Notes: generated by a model not told the origin, from the sequence alone. A DNA stretch of 43,216 bases from Actinomycetota bacterium (GCA_947452755.1 CANGDT010000001.1:1-43216); one strand, 5' to 3'; shown: positions 26,610-34,022, counted from the first letter of the stretch. Made by a program: numbers and translations.

Positions 26610-26658
26610 CTCAACTCCTCATTCTTAGAGTATCTGGCAGCCCTTGATCTCTGTGCAG

Positions 26659-26676
26659 TAGGCTTTCGGACAAGCC
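26659..26676 (+). promoter_or_regulatory. bioY promoter with inverted repeat
   Basis: TAGGCT (26659-26664) is a -10 candidate with a short leader and a GAGG site before ATG 26698. GGCTT (26661-26665) and AAGCC (26672-26676) form an inverted repeat over it, a plausible repressor site. It shows no obvious match to the BirA or BioQ consensus. Confidence 0.3.
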
Positions 26677-26697
26677 AGAACAACTAGTGAGGTAGCA

Positions 26698-27291
26698 ATG
26701 ACAACTCAGAGCGCGAATGTCGTAATCGTAGATTCTTGGGCTAGTAAGTCCGCAGTGCGTAACGCCGCACTTGTAGTGGGACTCACCGCATTCACGGCCT
26801 TGGCTGCACAGATTTCTGTACCCCTGCCGTTCACCCCAGTGCCACTGACATTGCAGACATTTGCAGTCCTTGCTGGTGCAGGTGCTTTGGGTGCCCAGCG
26901 CGCAGTCATCGCTCAGGTTCTGTACATCGCACTTGCAGTAGTAGGCGCACCTGTTCTAGCACCGTCGGCTGATGGCACTCACGTGACCGGTCGCGATGTG
27001 TTATCGATGCCTACATTTGGGTACCTAGCTGGTTTTGTTTTTGCTTCCCTCGTTGTTGGCCAGATTGCTGAACGTGGCGCAACAAAGCGCGTGCCGACCA
27101 CGCTGATTGCCTATGTGGCTGGCACAGCAACTATCTACGTATTCGGTGCGACGTGGCTGGCTCATTCAACTGGAATGTCAATGTCATGGGCGATTTCCCA
27201 CGGTGTTACACCGTTCCTTGTTGGCGATGCCGTTAAGGCAATTGCTGCAGGTGCTGTTCTTCCTGCGCTCTGGAAAATTACAAAGCCGTAA
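26698..27291 (+). CDS. bioY: Biotin transporter BioY (ECF S component)
   Basis: 197 residues with six membrane segments. Seen: ALAAQISVPLPFTPVPLTLQTFAVL, of which the VPLPFTPVPLTLQ core binds biotin in the family, then GALGAQRAVIAQVLYIALAV and a later FGYLAGFVFASLVVG. BioY binds biotin with high affinity and uses a shared ECF ATPase/T module or works alone; no bioM/bioN is adjacent. ATG 26698 has a GAGG site. It is the only biotin gene in the window, which fits uptake rather than synthesis, but that cannot be judged from one window. Confidence 0.92.
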   Translation: MTTQSANVVIVDSWASKSAVRNAALVVGLTAFTALAAQISVPLPFTPVPLTLQTFAVLAGAGALGAQRAVIAQVLYIALAVVGAPVLAPSADGTHVTGRDVLSMPTFGYLAGFVFASLVVGQIAERGATKRVPTTLIAYVAGTATIYVFGATWLAHSTGMSMSWAISHGVTPFLVGDAVKAIAAGAVLPALWKITKP

Positions 27292-27310
27292 TTTAGCAAC
27301 GGTGAGACAC

Positions 27311-27330
27311 GCGTTGTAAAAATACAACGC
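27311..27330. terminator. Hairpin after bioY
   Basis: GCGTTGTA (27311-27318) and TACAACGC (27323-27330) form a perfect 8-bp stem with an AAAA loop, 20 bases after the bioY stop. There is no U tract, so intrinsic termination is uncertain. Confidence 0.4.
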
Positions 27331-27353
27331 ATCCCAAGAATGTCAGTGGGTTA

Positions 27354-27368
27354 GTGTCTAATGGACAC
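27354..27368 (+). promoter_or_regulatory. Palindrome over the promoter of the small unknown gene
   Basis: GTGTC (27354-27358), TAATG, GACAC (27364-27368) is a perfect inverted repeat that ends at the ATG of the next gene and contains its -10 candidate TCTAAT (27357-27362, 6 bases before ATG 27369). A protein bound here would block the promoter. Confidence 0.35.
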
Positions 27369-27668
27369 ATGCTTGAACTGGTCATCCGCGACGCCGAAAA
27401 CGGGAAAGATGTTCCGGCTCCGCGGGTTGAAAAATTAGACGGGCCTCGGGTTCGTCTGACTATCGCCCCAGAGCAGCCAATTGAAATGGCTATTCACACC
27501 TGCCGAGAAGAACTGCTTGAAGCAGTTGAGTGGGCAATGACAGAGCTTTATAAATCAGACGAAGCCCCGAGCCGCGTCTTTGTTCGAAATTCGAACGAAG
27601 CAACCGTGATGGTTGATCCGTGCGCTATTTATGGGTTACAGGCGATCGTTCGCGCCGAGAATCTCTAG
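27369..27668 (+). CDS. Small protein of unknown function
   Basis: 99 residues, no recognised domain. It is acidic overall, with an N-terminal beta-like part (LELVIRDAENGKDVPAP) and a central helix (CREELLEAVEWAMTELYK). I see no membrane segment or signal peptide. I use ATG 27369; GTG 27354 in the same frame would add five residues but would lie in the palindrome. Its last 33 bases overlap the convergent HTH gene. Confidence 0.6.
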   Translation: MLELVIRDAENGKDVPAPRVEKLDGPRVRLTIAPEQPIEMAIHTCREELLEAVEWAMTELYKSDEAPSRVFVRNSNEATVMVDPCAIYGLQAIVRAENL

Positions 27669-27965
27669 CGCCTTCAGAATTTCTGCAGGCGATGCCTTCA
27701 GTGCGCCGCAAAGATCTGGGAGCAAGGCAACACTTGGACGAGTCTCAAGCGAGAAGTAGCGATAGAGATTGCCGCGGTTGATTCCGATTGCGGTCGCAAC
27801 TTCCTCAAGGGAGCGGTAGCCAAGTTTGTCCATACGTGCGCGAAGCCAATCTAGGCCTGTGAGTGGTCCAGTTGCTTTTGCCGTGGACTTCTTTGCCACA
27901 GTGGTCTTTTTGGCAACTACTTTCGCAGCAGATTTCTTAACTGGTCGAACAGTTGTCTTTGCCAT
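27636..27965 (-). CDS. HTH DNA-binding protein with H1-like basic tail
   Basis: 109 residues. Residues 1-34 form a basic low-complexity tail (KKSAAKVVAKKTT, AKKSTAKA) like the H1-like protein at 15678. Residues about 38-105 are a Cro/C1-type helix-turn-helix: SLEEVATAIGINRGNLYRYF (52-71) is the two-helix core, followed by LPDLCGALKASPAEILKAL. ATG 27965 has a GAGG site 6 bases upstream; the upstream extension in the same frame is not supported. Probably a nucleoid-associated regulator (inference). A perfect 24-bp palindrome lies in its promoter region, so it may bind there itself. Confidence 0.8.
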   Translation of the reverse strand: MAKTTVRPVKKSAAKVVAKKTTVAKKSTAKATGPLTGLDWLRARMDKLGYRSLEEVATAIGINRGNLYRYFSLETRPSVALLPDLCGALKASPAEILKALEILGANDRL

Positions 27966-28008
27966 TGTAATCCTCAGTTCATATAGGCATTTTGCTTCGT
28001 GTAATTTC

Positions 28009-28014
28009 ATTATC
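28009..28014 (-). promoter_or_regulatory. -10 of the HTH gene
   Basis: GATAAT on the minus strand (28014-28009), preceded by GGGGT; the leader would carry the GAGG site. A -35-like TTAACC lies 16 bases upstream, inside the palindrome at 28023-28046. Confidence 0.45.
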
Positions 28015-28015
28015 A

Positions 28016-28058
28016 CCCCGCCAAGTCGATGGTTAACCATCGACTTTCATGACGGGGT
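28016..28058. promoter_or_regulatory. Perfect 24-bp palindrome with outer CCCCG/CGGGG repeat
   Basis: Positions 28023-28046 read the same on both strands (half: AAGTCGATGGTT) with no spacer. An outer inverted repeat ACCCCG / CGGGGT flanks it at a short distance on both sides (28015-28020 and 28053-28058). It covers the -35 region of the HTH gene promoter. A spacerless dyad of this size is better explained as a protein-binding site than as an RNA hairpin. Confidence 0.7.
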
Positions 28059-28246
28059 ATTTGTAGTGTCTTCGTGCGTTTGAGTTCTTGATGTCTTGAG
28101 ACTTTTTGCATAACGAAATCTAATGGATTTTTAATCAATTTTCCTATTACTGGCGAGTAAATCTTCGTGTCTCAGTGTCAACCAATTGTTATTTCGGTAT
28201 GGCATTTTCACTTTTTACGCGAACCCGACATTATGCGGTGGGCGTA
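28059..28246. other. Intergenic stretch, no gene seen
   Basis: With the palindrome and HTH promoter this makes a 281-base gap (27966-28246). This part is AT-rich, with short runs of T. No open frame has coding character, and I see no strong hairpin for ending the MFS transcript that stops at 28247. Confidence 0.4.
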
Positions 28247-29476
28247 TTACTCGTGTGGAGTTTCCAGGTCGGCGAGTGCCTCAATCTTCTGAATGTCAGA
28301 CAAAGGCTGATCGGCTTGTGACAGGTGTTTTGCTGCTACGAGCCAAACGAACGCAGTTGAGCAGATCAGGCCGATAGTCACCCCGCCAAACGCGGCGCGT
28401 GGGCTGACATGTTCAACCAGGAAGCCGCCAAGAGCAGCGCCAATTGCCAGCATCGAGCCTTCAACTGTCCATAACCATGCCTGTGCCGACGTTGCCGACC
28501 CAACAGGGCGGACGGCTTCGAGAACTTCCCAGTGATAGACCTGGGCAAAACCAATGGCCAGGCCAAGGAACATCAGCGAGATGCCCATTGACCATCCGGG
28601 GGTTGTAAATGAGAGTGGAATTGTCGTGAAAGCCACGCAGAGGCTGGCAATTTTAAAGCCGCGCAGCGGTGTCACGGCTGACTTGCGGCCACCGATAATA
28701 AGTCCGCCGACAATGCTGGCACCAGCAAGTGCGGCAAGAAGTGGTGCTGATTTAGCTGGGACCCCAGCAAGTGTTGCCGAGCTGGGAATGGCAATCTCAA
28801 GTAAGCCCCAACCAAGGCCAAAGATCATCCCTTCGAGCGCAAGGAGTTGAAATCGAAGGTCTTTCAACAATGCAAAAGAAGTCCCGTTCGTTGGTTCGGG
28901 TTTCCAATTTCGTGACAGAGGCATCGTGAGGAGTGACAGACCGCCAGTCAGCATGAGTAGTGCCGTGAGACGAAGTGCCACGTCGCCGCCAAATCGTAGC
29001 GAAACGGTTGTAGCGATAACAGGGCCAATCACAGTGGTTGCATTCATCAGGGTCGTATCAATTGCGTATGCAGTGCGCAAATTATCGGCACCAACGGCAT
29101 CTCGCCACAATGGACGGGTCGACAAGTTGATAGGAGGGGAGCACAAACCTACGAGTGCGGACACGAGGAGAAGAGACGCTTTCTCCGTTTGAAAGCTAAG
29201 TAACAGCACAATCGATACCCAGGCGGGAACATAAATGAGCAGCGGTTTTGTCTGACCGAATTTATCGATTGCTTGACCGCGGATACCGGCGGTAAGCGAC
29301 GACGTGACTGTTTCCGCGCCAGTGGCAAGCCCAGCCAGTGTGATTGAACCAGTGGCATGTTGCACGTAGAAAAAGGTTGTGAGGTTGATCATCGCGTAGG
29401 CGATGCGACCAGGTATGGCACTAATAACAAGTCTCTTGACGCCAGGAATGGCAAAGAGTTTCCAGTAGGTGCGCAC
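28247..29476 (-). CDS. MFS transporter
   Basis: 409 residues, 12 membrane segments. Begins RTYWKLFAIPGVKRLVIS, the usual way for this subgroup of MFS, then AYAMINLTTFFYVQHATGS. The central loop reads SRNWKPEPTNGTSFALLKDLR. Substrate unknown. The frame is open up to 29686, but upstream codons overlap the start of the divergent DHA2 gene. GTG 29476 has TATCCT 6 bases before it and gives a family-like N-terminus, so I use it. The last residues (EALADLETPHE) are acidic and cytoplasmic. Confidence 0.82.
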   Translation of the reverse strand: MRTYWKLFAIPGVKRLVISAIPGRIAYAMINLTTFFYVQHATGSITLAGLATGAETVTSSLTAGIRGQAIDKFGQTKPLLIYVPAWVSIVLLLSFQTEKASLLLVSALVGLCSPPINLSTRPLWRDAVGADNLRTAYAIDTTLMNATTVIGPVIATTVSLRFGGDVALRLTALLMLTGGLSLLTMPLSRNWKPEPTNGTSFALLKDLRFQLLALEGMIFGLGWGLLEIAIPSSATLAGVPAKSAPLLAALAGASIVGGLIIGGRKSAVTPLRGFKIASLCVAFTTIPLSFTTPGWSMGISLMFLGLAIGFAQVYHWEVLEAVRPVGSATSAQAWLWTVEGSMLAIGAALGGFLVEHVSPRAAFGGVTIGLICSTAFVWLVAAKHLSQADQPLSDIQKIEALADLETPHE

Positions 29477-29488
29477 CTGTTGAGGATA
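29477..29488 (-). promoter_or_regulatory. Leaderless promoter -10 of the MFS gene at 29476
   Basis: TATCCT (29488-29483 on the minus strand), 6 bases, GTG 29476. Confidence 0.45.
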
Positions 29489-29533
29489 CTCTGCACCGAG
29501 ATCCCATGGTCGGCAGGTAGTTGAAATTTCATT

Positions 29534-29539
29534 TAGAAT
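29534..29539 (+). promoter_or_regulatory. -10 of the DHA2 exporter gene
   Basis: TAGAAT, 25 bases before ATG 29565, leaving a leader of about 19 bases with an AAGGAG site. Here the mRNA has a normal leader. Confidence 0.4.
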
Positions 29540-29564
29540 TAAAAGGTTGCCCCTAAGGAGATTC

Positions 29565-31061
29565 ATGACAACCGAAACACATGTAGACAACTCGACACCA
29601 GCGCTTGACCCCAACCGCTGGAAAGCACTTGGCGTTATTGCTATCGCCCAACTGATGGTGGTGCTCGATGCATCAATCGTGAACATCGCATTGCCAAATC
29701 TTCAGCAGGATCTGGGAATCACAGACAGCAACCGTCAATGGGTTGTTACCGCGTACACACTTGCCTTCGGCGGGCTACTGCTTCTTGGTGGACGAATCGC
29801 TGACTACTGGGGTCGCAAGCGGTCTTTCCTTGTTGGCCTCGTTGGTTTCGCTGGCGCGTCGGCAATTGGTGGATTTGCACAGAACCAGGCCATGCTTTTC
29901 GGTTCTCGCGCATTGCAAGGTGCGATGGCTGCATTGCTGGCTCCTGCCGCCCTGTCATTGATTACAACAACTTTTACTGACTCCAAGGAACGCGCAAAAG
30001 CATTTGGTGTTTACGGTGGTCTGTCTGCCGGTGGCGCCGCCATTGGTTTGATTCTGGGCGGACTCTTGACCGAATACGCTTCGTGGCGTTGGTGTCTTGG
30101 TGTGAACGTTCCGATTGCGGTTATTGCTTTCATCTTGGCTGTTCCAGCTGTGCATGAGAGCAAGGCAAGTGGAGATACTCGCTATGACATCCCAGGTGCT
30201 GTGACATCAACAGCTGGACTTGTGACATTGGTTTATGGAATTACAAAGGCTGGTGAAGATGGTTGGGGTTCGACATCTGCACTTACATACTTTGGTGCTG
30301 CTGCAATTCTCCTCGTGGCTTTCTTTGTCATTGAGGCAAAGACTTCGCATCCGTTGTTGCCTGTCCGAGTCCTGACCGAACGTAACCGTGGGGCAAGTTA
30401 CTTGACCTCGCTCATTGTTGGCTCAGGACTTTTCGGCATGTTCTTGTTCTTGTCGATTTATTTCCAGGGCATCTTGCAGTACTCACCAGTGAAGTCCGGA
30501 CTTCTCTTCCTTCCGTTCTCGGTTGGCGTTGGAATCAGTGCTGGTCTTGCCTCACAGTTGTTGCCCAAGTTCGGGCCACGCTATGTATCGTTCGTCGGAC
30601 TATTGATGGCAACTGCTGGATTGCTGTTACTCACACGCTTGACACCAACAAGTGCATATGTTTCTGACATCCTTCCTGCATTGATTTTGATGAGCCTTGG
30701 TATGGGTCTGGTCTTCGTACCATTGTCGGCAACAGCATTGTTCGGTGTCGGAAATCATGATGCTGGCGTTGCCTCTGCTGTGTTGAACACCAGCCAGCAA
30801 ATTGGTGGAGCATTAGGTACAGCGTTCCTGAATACCATTGCGACAACTGCAACAGCAAATTACTTCATCGAGAAGCAAATTGTTCCTGATCCGATGAATG
30901 ATCCAATGTCGTACGCGCAAGGTCTTACACACGGATTCACACATGCCTTCATCTGGAGTGCAGGTCTGTTGACGTTAGGCGCAATTGTCTGGGTGTTCAT
31001 GATTAATGCAGACAAGGACACACTTGCGGCCAATGATGCACCAGGTGCGCACATAGGTTAA
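29565..31061 (+). CDS. DHA2/EmrB-QacA-type MFS drug exporter
   Basis: 498 residues with 14 membrane segments, the mark of DHA2. Seen: LDASIVNIALPNLQQDLG (helix 1 motif D1), GGRIADYWGRKRSFLVG (motif A), LQGAMAALLAPAALSLI and GVYGGLSAGGAAIGLILGGLLT (motif C, antiporter). Members pump out drugs or toxic metabolites with protons. ATG 29565 has AAGGAG 4 bases upstream. It is divergent from another MFS gene. A strong terminator follows at 31089. Confidence 0.9.
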   Translation: MTTETHVDNSTPALDPNRWKALGVIAIAQLMVVLDASIVNIALPNLQQDLGITDSNRQWVVTAYTLAFGGLLLLGGRIADYWGRKRSFLVGLVGFAGASAIGGFAQNQAMLFGSRALQGAMAALLAPAALSLITTTFTDSKERAKAFGVYGGLSAGGAAIGLILGGLLTEYASWRWCLGVNVPIAVIAFILAVPAVHESKASGDTRYDIPGAVTSTAGLVTLVYGITKAGEDGWGSTSALTYFGAAAILLVAFFVIEAKTSHPLLPVRVLTERNRGASYLTSLIVGSGLFGMFLFLSIYFQGILQYSPVKSGLLFLPFSVGVGISAGLASQLLPKFGPRYVSFVGLLMATAGLLLLTRLTPTSAYVSDILPALILMSLGMGLVFVPLSATALFGVGNHDAGVASAVLNTSQQIGGALGTAFLNTIATTATANYFIEKQIVPDPMNDPMSYAQGLTHGFTHAFIWSAGLLTLGAIVWVFMINADKDTLAANDAPGAHIG

Positions 31062-31088
31062 ACCTGATGTGCAATCAGCAGCTCGAAA

Positions 31089-31119
31089 CGAAAACCCTCG
31101 CAGAGTGCGGGGGTTTTCG
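31089..31119 (+). terminator. Rho-independent terminator of the DHA2 gene
   Basis: A 14-bp stem (31089-31102 with 31106-31119, one G-U pair) with a 3-base loop, followed by a T-rich run (TATTTTTT). It lies 28 bases after the stop. Confidence 0.88.
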
Positions 31120-31142
31120 TATTTTTTGAGTAAATCCAGGCG

Positions 31143-31154
31143 TACGGTGGATAT
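31143..31154 (+). promoter_or_regulatory. Leaderless promoter -10 of the membrane protein gene
   Basis: TACGGT (31143-31148), 6 bases, ATG 31155. Confidence 0.45.
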
Positions 31155-32198
31155 ATGAATGAACTGCCAGACCTCGAACAACTCATACCTGAATTGGCTG
31201 CTCTTGTTTCCGAAGAGACAATCACGATCGCGCAGGCACATGCTGTGCAGCATGCCTTGCGTTTAGGTGTATCGGGGAGCGAAATTCGCAACCGTCGAGC
31301 CCTGTGGTCGGAGGCGTTTACATACATCGGCGGTGCAGTCATAGTCGTGTCCGCGGGATTAATCCTTTCCCGAGCCTGGACACAATTGGGCACCTGGGGC
31401 AGACCGCTTGTTGTCGCTATTGCGTCGGCAATTTTGATTATGGCTGCAACGTATTTATCTCGCACGCGTACTGATGATGTGATGCGCAGATTATGTTCAA
31501 CACTTTATGTCGGCGCCGCTGCGCTTGTTGCATTCACAGTGGGACTGATCTTCAATGAGTTTTGGGTCCCCAAGAACAGTCCAAATTCAATGAACTGGAT
31601 TAATCCCGAACCGTGGGTACCACCGAGCATTGTGATGTTGTGCGCATTGGCTGCAGGTGTAGTTGCTGTGTTTGGCTATTTTCGAGCGAAATCGGCATTT
31701 GGTGTCGTCGCTCTCGGTGTGATAGTTGGTTCCTTTTCAGCTGCACTAGGTGTGCTGTCATGGGAGTTAATCAAGGGTGGCTCGGGTGAGAACGCGGTCA
31801 TTGCTGGGATTTTTCTTATGGTCGCAGCCGTTGTGTGGTTGCTAGCAGTGAGTCGGAATCTCTTCATCGAGGAGAATGCCGCAAACCTCGTGGGACTAGC
31901 AATGGTTTACCTCGCCAGTCTGTTGCTCCGACAACAGTCATTCGTTGAATTACCTTCGGTTATCCAGGTCGCCATCGGTTTGATTCTGTTTTTCGTCTAT
32001 TTGCGAAACCGTTCGTGGCCGTTTCTTGCCGCAGGATTGCTATTCCTTCTCAGTGGCGGCATTGAGCTCGTCACACGTTATGTCCAAGGAATCTTGGGTG
32101 CATTTGTCAGTTTGATTTTCGGCATCGTGTTGCTCGCTGTAGGTTTGCGCCTATTTCGTGAAAAGCCTAGTCAAGCCGTGGCCTCTGCACCTGAATAG
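31155..32198 (+). CDS. Multi-pass membrane protein, DUF2157-like
   Basis: 347 residues. A cytoplasmic N-terminal helical region (1-48) contains LVSEETITIAQAHAV. It is followed by about nine or ten hydrophobic helices (from TYIGGAVIVVSAGLIL onward, ending LIFGIVLLAVGLRLF). The layout of a short N-terminal domain then tandem membrane helices is like DUF2157 proteins; I am not sure of the family. No enzyme motif is seen. It stands alone between the DHA2 terminator and a GNAT gene. Confidence 0.7.
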   Translation: MNELPDLEQLIPELAALVSEETITIAQAHAVQHALRLGVSGSEIRNRRALWSEAFTYIGGAVIVVSAGLILSRAWTQLGTWGRPLVVAIASAILIMAATYLSRTRTDDVMRRLCSTLYVGAAALVAFTVGLIFNEFWVPKNSPNSMNWINPEPWVPPSIVMLCALAAGVVAVFGYFRAKSAFGVVALGVIVGSFSAALGVLSWELIKGGSGENAVIAGIFLMVAAVVWLLAVSRNLFIEENAANLVGLAMVYLASLLLRQQSFVELPSVIQVAIGLILFFVYLRNRSWPFLAAGLLFLLSGGIELVTRYVQGILGAFVSLIFGIVLLAVGLRLFREKPSQAVASAPE

Positions 32199-32215
32199 TT
32201 CTGGTCGTATGTGGC

Positions 32216-32228
32216 TAGGCTTATTGTC
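32216..32228 (+). promoter_or_regulatory. Leaderless promoter -10 of the GNAT gene at 32229
   Basis: TAGGCT (32216-32221), 7 bases, ATG 32229. Confidence 0.45.
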
Positions 32229-32681
32229 ATGATTTCACTTCACCAAGCGACACTGGCAGACCTCGACGATCTGGTGGGTTTGGTTGAAAATTATCGAGCG
32301 TTCTATAAGCAAGCGCCGAATGCGGGCACGCGTAGTTATTTAGCATCTCGGCTTGCAGACAATGAAGCGATTGTATTTATCGCTACGTACAATGATGATT
32401 TCAATAACAGCCCGGCTGGATTCACCATGATTTACCCAACTTTTTCAACAGTTTCGTTGAGCCATATTTGGTTGTTGAATGACTTGTTTGTGGAAGAAAA
32501 ATATCGAGGTCATGGCATTGCTACTCAACTGATGGATACTGCCGAGCAGGCCGCTCGCGATGCTGGGGCAACCCGGTTATTTTTGCGAACTGCCCACGAC
32601 AACACACCTGCGCAAGCGCTTTACGAAGCACGAGGGTGGAAGCAAGATGAGGTATTCCGTCGTTACGATCTGATTTTTTAA
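32229..32681 (+). CDS. GNAT-family N-acetyltransferase
   Basis: 150 residues. The acetyl-CoA site LNDLFVEEKYRGHGIATQLMDTAEQAA (in part) and the C-terminal NTPAQALYEARGWKQDE are typical. Residues near FTMIYPTFSTVSLSHIWLLNDLFV form the central strands. I chose ATG 32229, six codons after the first possible start, because TAGGCT is placed 7 bases before it. The end overlaps the convergent mycoredoxin-like gene by 4 bases. Substrate unknown. Confidence 0.85.
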   Translation: MISLHQATLADLDDLVGLVENYRAFYKQAPNAGTRSYLASRLADNEAIVFIATYNDDFNNSPAGFTMIYPTFSTVSLSHIWLLNDLFVEEKYRGHGIATQLMDTAEQAARDAGATRLFLRTAHDNTPAQALYEARGWKQDEVFRRYDLIF

Positions 32682-32947
32682 GACGTAATTCCCAGTTCGT
32701 GCAATTTGGCAATAAGGTCCAAATCACCGGGTTCAGTCATGTGCGAACCATCAGGAAAAACAATCACGGGTATTGATTGCGCGCCACCATTTATTTCGAC
32801 CACTACGTCGGCTGCTTCTGGAGTTTCTTCAAGATTGATGTAGGTATAGGTGACACCAAGGTCGCCTAGGACGCGCTTGGAGCGACGACAATCGCCACAC
32901 CACTCTGCCCCGTACATCACAATTTCGCTCTTAGATACGTCGCTCAT
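32678..32947 (-). CDS. Mycoredoxin-like glutaredoxin-fold protein
   Basis: 89 residues. The redox motif is WCGDC (C17, C20) near the N-terminus, followed by the thioredoxin-fold IPVIVFPDGSHMTEPG. EINGGAQSIPVIVFPDGS is close to mycoredoxin-1, which reduces mycothiol mixed disulfides; NrdH is less likely because the second half is unlike NrdH. ATG 32947 has AAGGAG 6 bases upstream. It is divergent from an aldo/keto reductase across a 10-bp inverted repeat. Confidence 0.82.
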   Translation of the reverse strand: MSDVSKSEIVMYGAEWCGDCRRSKRVLGDLGVTYTYINLEETPEAADVVVEINGGAQSIPVIVFPDGSHMTEPGDLDLIAKLHELGITS

Positions 32948-32969
32948 AGAAATCTCCTTCGTGCTCTAG

Positions 32970-33003
32970 GTTCAGCATAATGAAGGGATTCTCTATGCTG
33001 AAC
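32970..33003. promoter_or_regulatory. Symmetric divergent promoter with 10-bp inverted repeat
   Basis: GTTCAGCATA (32970-32979) and TATGCTGAAC (32994-33003), perfect arms with a 14-base spacer. Each arm includes TATGCT as a -10 hexamer on its own strand: plus (32994-32999) is 6 bases before the aldo/keto reductase ATG 33006, minus (32979-32974) would start a short leader for the mycoredoxin-like gene. A shared regulator for the two redox genes is likely. Confidence 0.6.
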
Positions 33004-33005
33004 GC

Positions 33006-33971
33006 ATGACACAAAATACTCTTCCTGTCCGTCGGCTCGGAACTTTAGAAGTTAGTGCAATTGGACTTGGTTGCATGCCGATGTCTTGGGGTTATTCCGT
33101 TGGTGAGGCTGACCCAGCAGAAATTCGTGCGACCCTTCATCGGGCGGTTGAAATTGGTGTCACATTGTTGGACACTGCCGATGTTTATGGGCCGTTTACC
33201 AACGAGGAAATTATTGGTAAGTATGTGGTCGGGGATGGATTGCGCGAACGCGTTGTCATCGCGTCCAAATGCGGCTTAGTTCCTGTTGATTCGCAGTCGT
33301 ACGGCCGGGATGGTTCGCCGACACATGTGAAATCGGCGTGTGAGGCGAGCCTGCGTCGCCTTGGAACTGACTACCTTGATCTTTTTCAGTTGCACCGTGT
33401 TGATCCTGATGTACCCATCGAAGAGACCTGGGGCGCCATGGCAGAGCTTGTCAGCGCTGGCAAAGTGCGTCACATTGGTCTGTCGGAAGTGACGGTTGAA
33501 GAGATTCAGCGGGCGCAAAGTGTTCACCCGGTTGCAAGTGTTCAGAGTGAATTGTCGATCTGGACAAGTGAAAACATTGATAATGACGTGCTTGATTTTT
33601 GTAACACCAATGACATTGGCTTTCTTGCATATTCACCACTTGGCCGAGGTTTTCTTACTGGTGAATTAGACGGATCGACGATTGGTGATGATGACTTCCG
33701 AAAGAATAATCCACGATTTAGTGCAGAAGCGATGGCGGCCAACCAAGCAATTGTTGATGGCATTGCTTTGATTTCCGAGCGACATTCTGCGACTCCGGCA
33801 CAAATTGCGCTGGCGTGGATTTTGGCTCAAGGCGAGAATGTTGTACCAATTCCAGGTACGAAGCGTCGCAAGTGGCTTGAGCAGAATGTGGCTTCCGTTG
33901 GAATCACGCTGGCTAGTGAGGATTTAGTTGAAATCGCGGCGTTGCCGGCTTCTATCGCACCACGCTACTAA
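33006..33971 (+). CDS. Aldo/keto reductase
   Basis: 321 residues, TIM-barrel oxidoreductase using NADPH. Catalytic tetrad: D56 and Y61 (LDTADVYG), K88 (IASKCG) and H130 (QLHRVD). Also IGLGCMPMSWGY and the C-terminal NADP motif IPGTKRRKWLEQNV. It belongs with AKR13-like bacterial reductases; the substrate is open. The start follows TATGCT plus 6 bases, a leaderless mRNA. It is divergent from a mycoredoxin-like gene, which suggests a redox or carbonyl stress role (inference). The last 19 bases are repeated 38 bases downstream. Confidence 0.9.
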   Translation: MTQNTLPVRRLGTLEVSAIGLGCMPMSWGYSVGEADPAEIRATLHRAVEIGVTLLDTADVYGPFTNEEIIGKYVVGDGLRERVVIASKCGLVPVDSQSYGRDGSPTHVKSACEASLRRLGTDYLDLFQLHRVDPDVPIEETWGAMAELVSAGKVRHIGLSEVTVEEIQRAQSVHPVASVQSELSIWTSENIDNDVLDFCNTNDIGFLAYSPLGRGFLTGELDGSTIGDDDFRKNNPRFSAEAMAANQAIVDGIALISERHSATPAQIALAWILAQGENVVPIPGTKRRKWLEQNVASVGITLASEDLVEIAALPASIAPRY

Positions 33972-34009
33972 CAGTAAGTGGTGCCATGAATATCGCACCA
34001 CGCTACTAA
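33953..34009. repeat. 19-bp direct repeat copying the end of the aldo/keto reductase gene
   Basis: Positions 33953-33971 (the codons for IAPRY and the TAA stop) are repeated exactly at 33991-34009, a 38-base period. The second copy covers the stop of the convergent S9 peptidase gene. Confidence 0.85.
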
Positions 34010-34022
34010 GGGTTTGTTTTTT
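33978..34022. terminator. Hairpin between convergent genes
   Basis: GTGGTGC (33978-33984) pairs with GCACCAC (33995-34001), loop of 10 bases, then T-rich DNA (34012-34022). The same GTGGTGC could instead pair with the first GCACCAC copy (33957-33963). It is a plausible terminator for the aldo/keto reductase gene. Confidence 0.55.

Noticed and set aside
28186-28377. Plus-strand 63-codon frame in the gap before the MFS stop
   Set aside because: Mostly antisense to the MFS gene and without a promoter or ribosome-binding site.
29477-29686. Upstream extension of the MFS gene into the DHA2 coding start
   Set aside because: Residues before GTG 29476 do not look like an MFS N-terminus and overlap the divergent gene.
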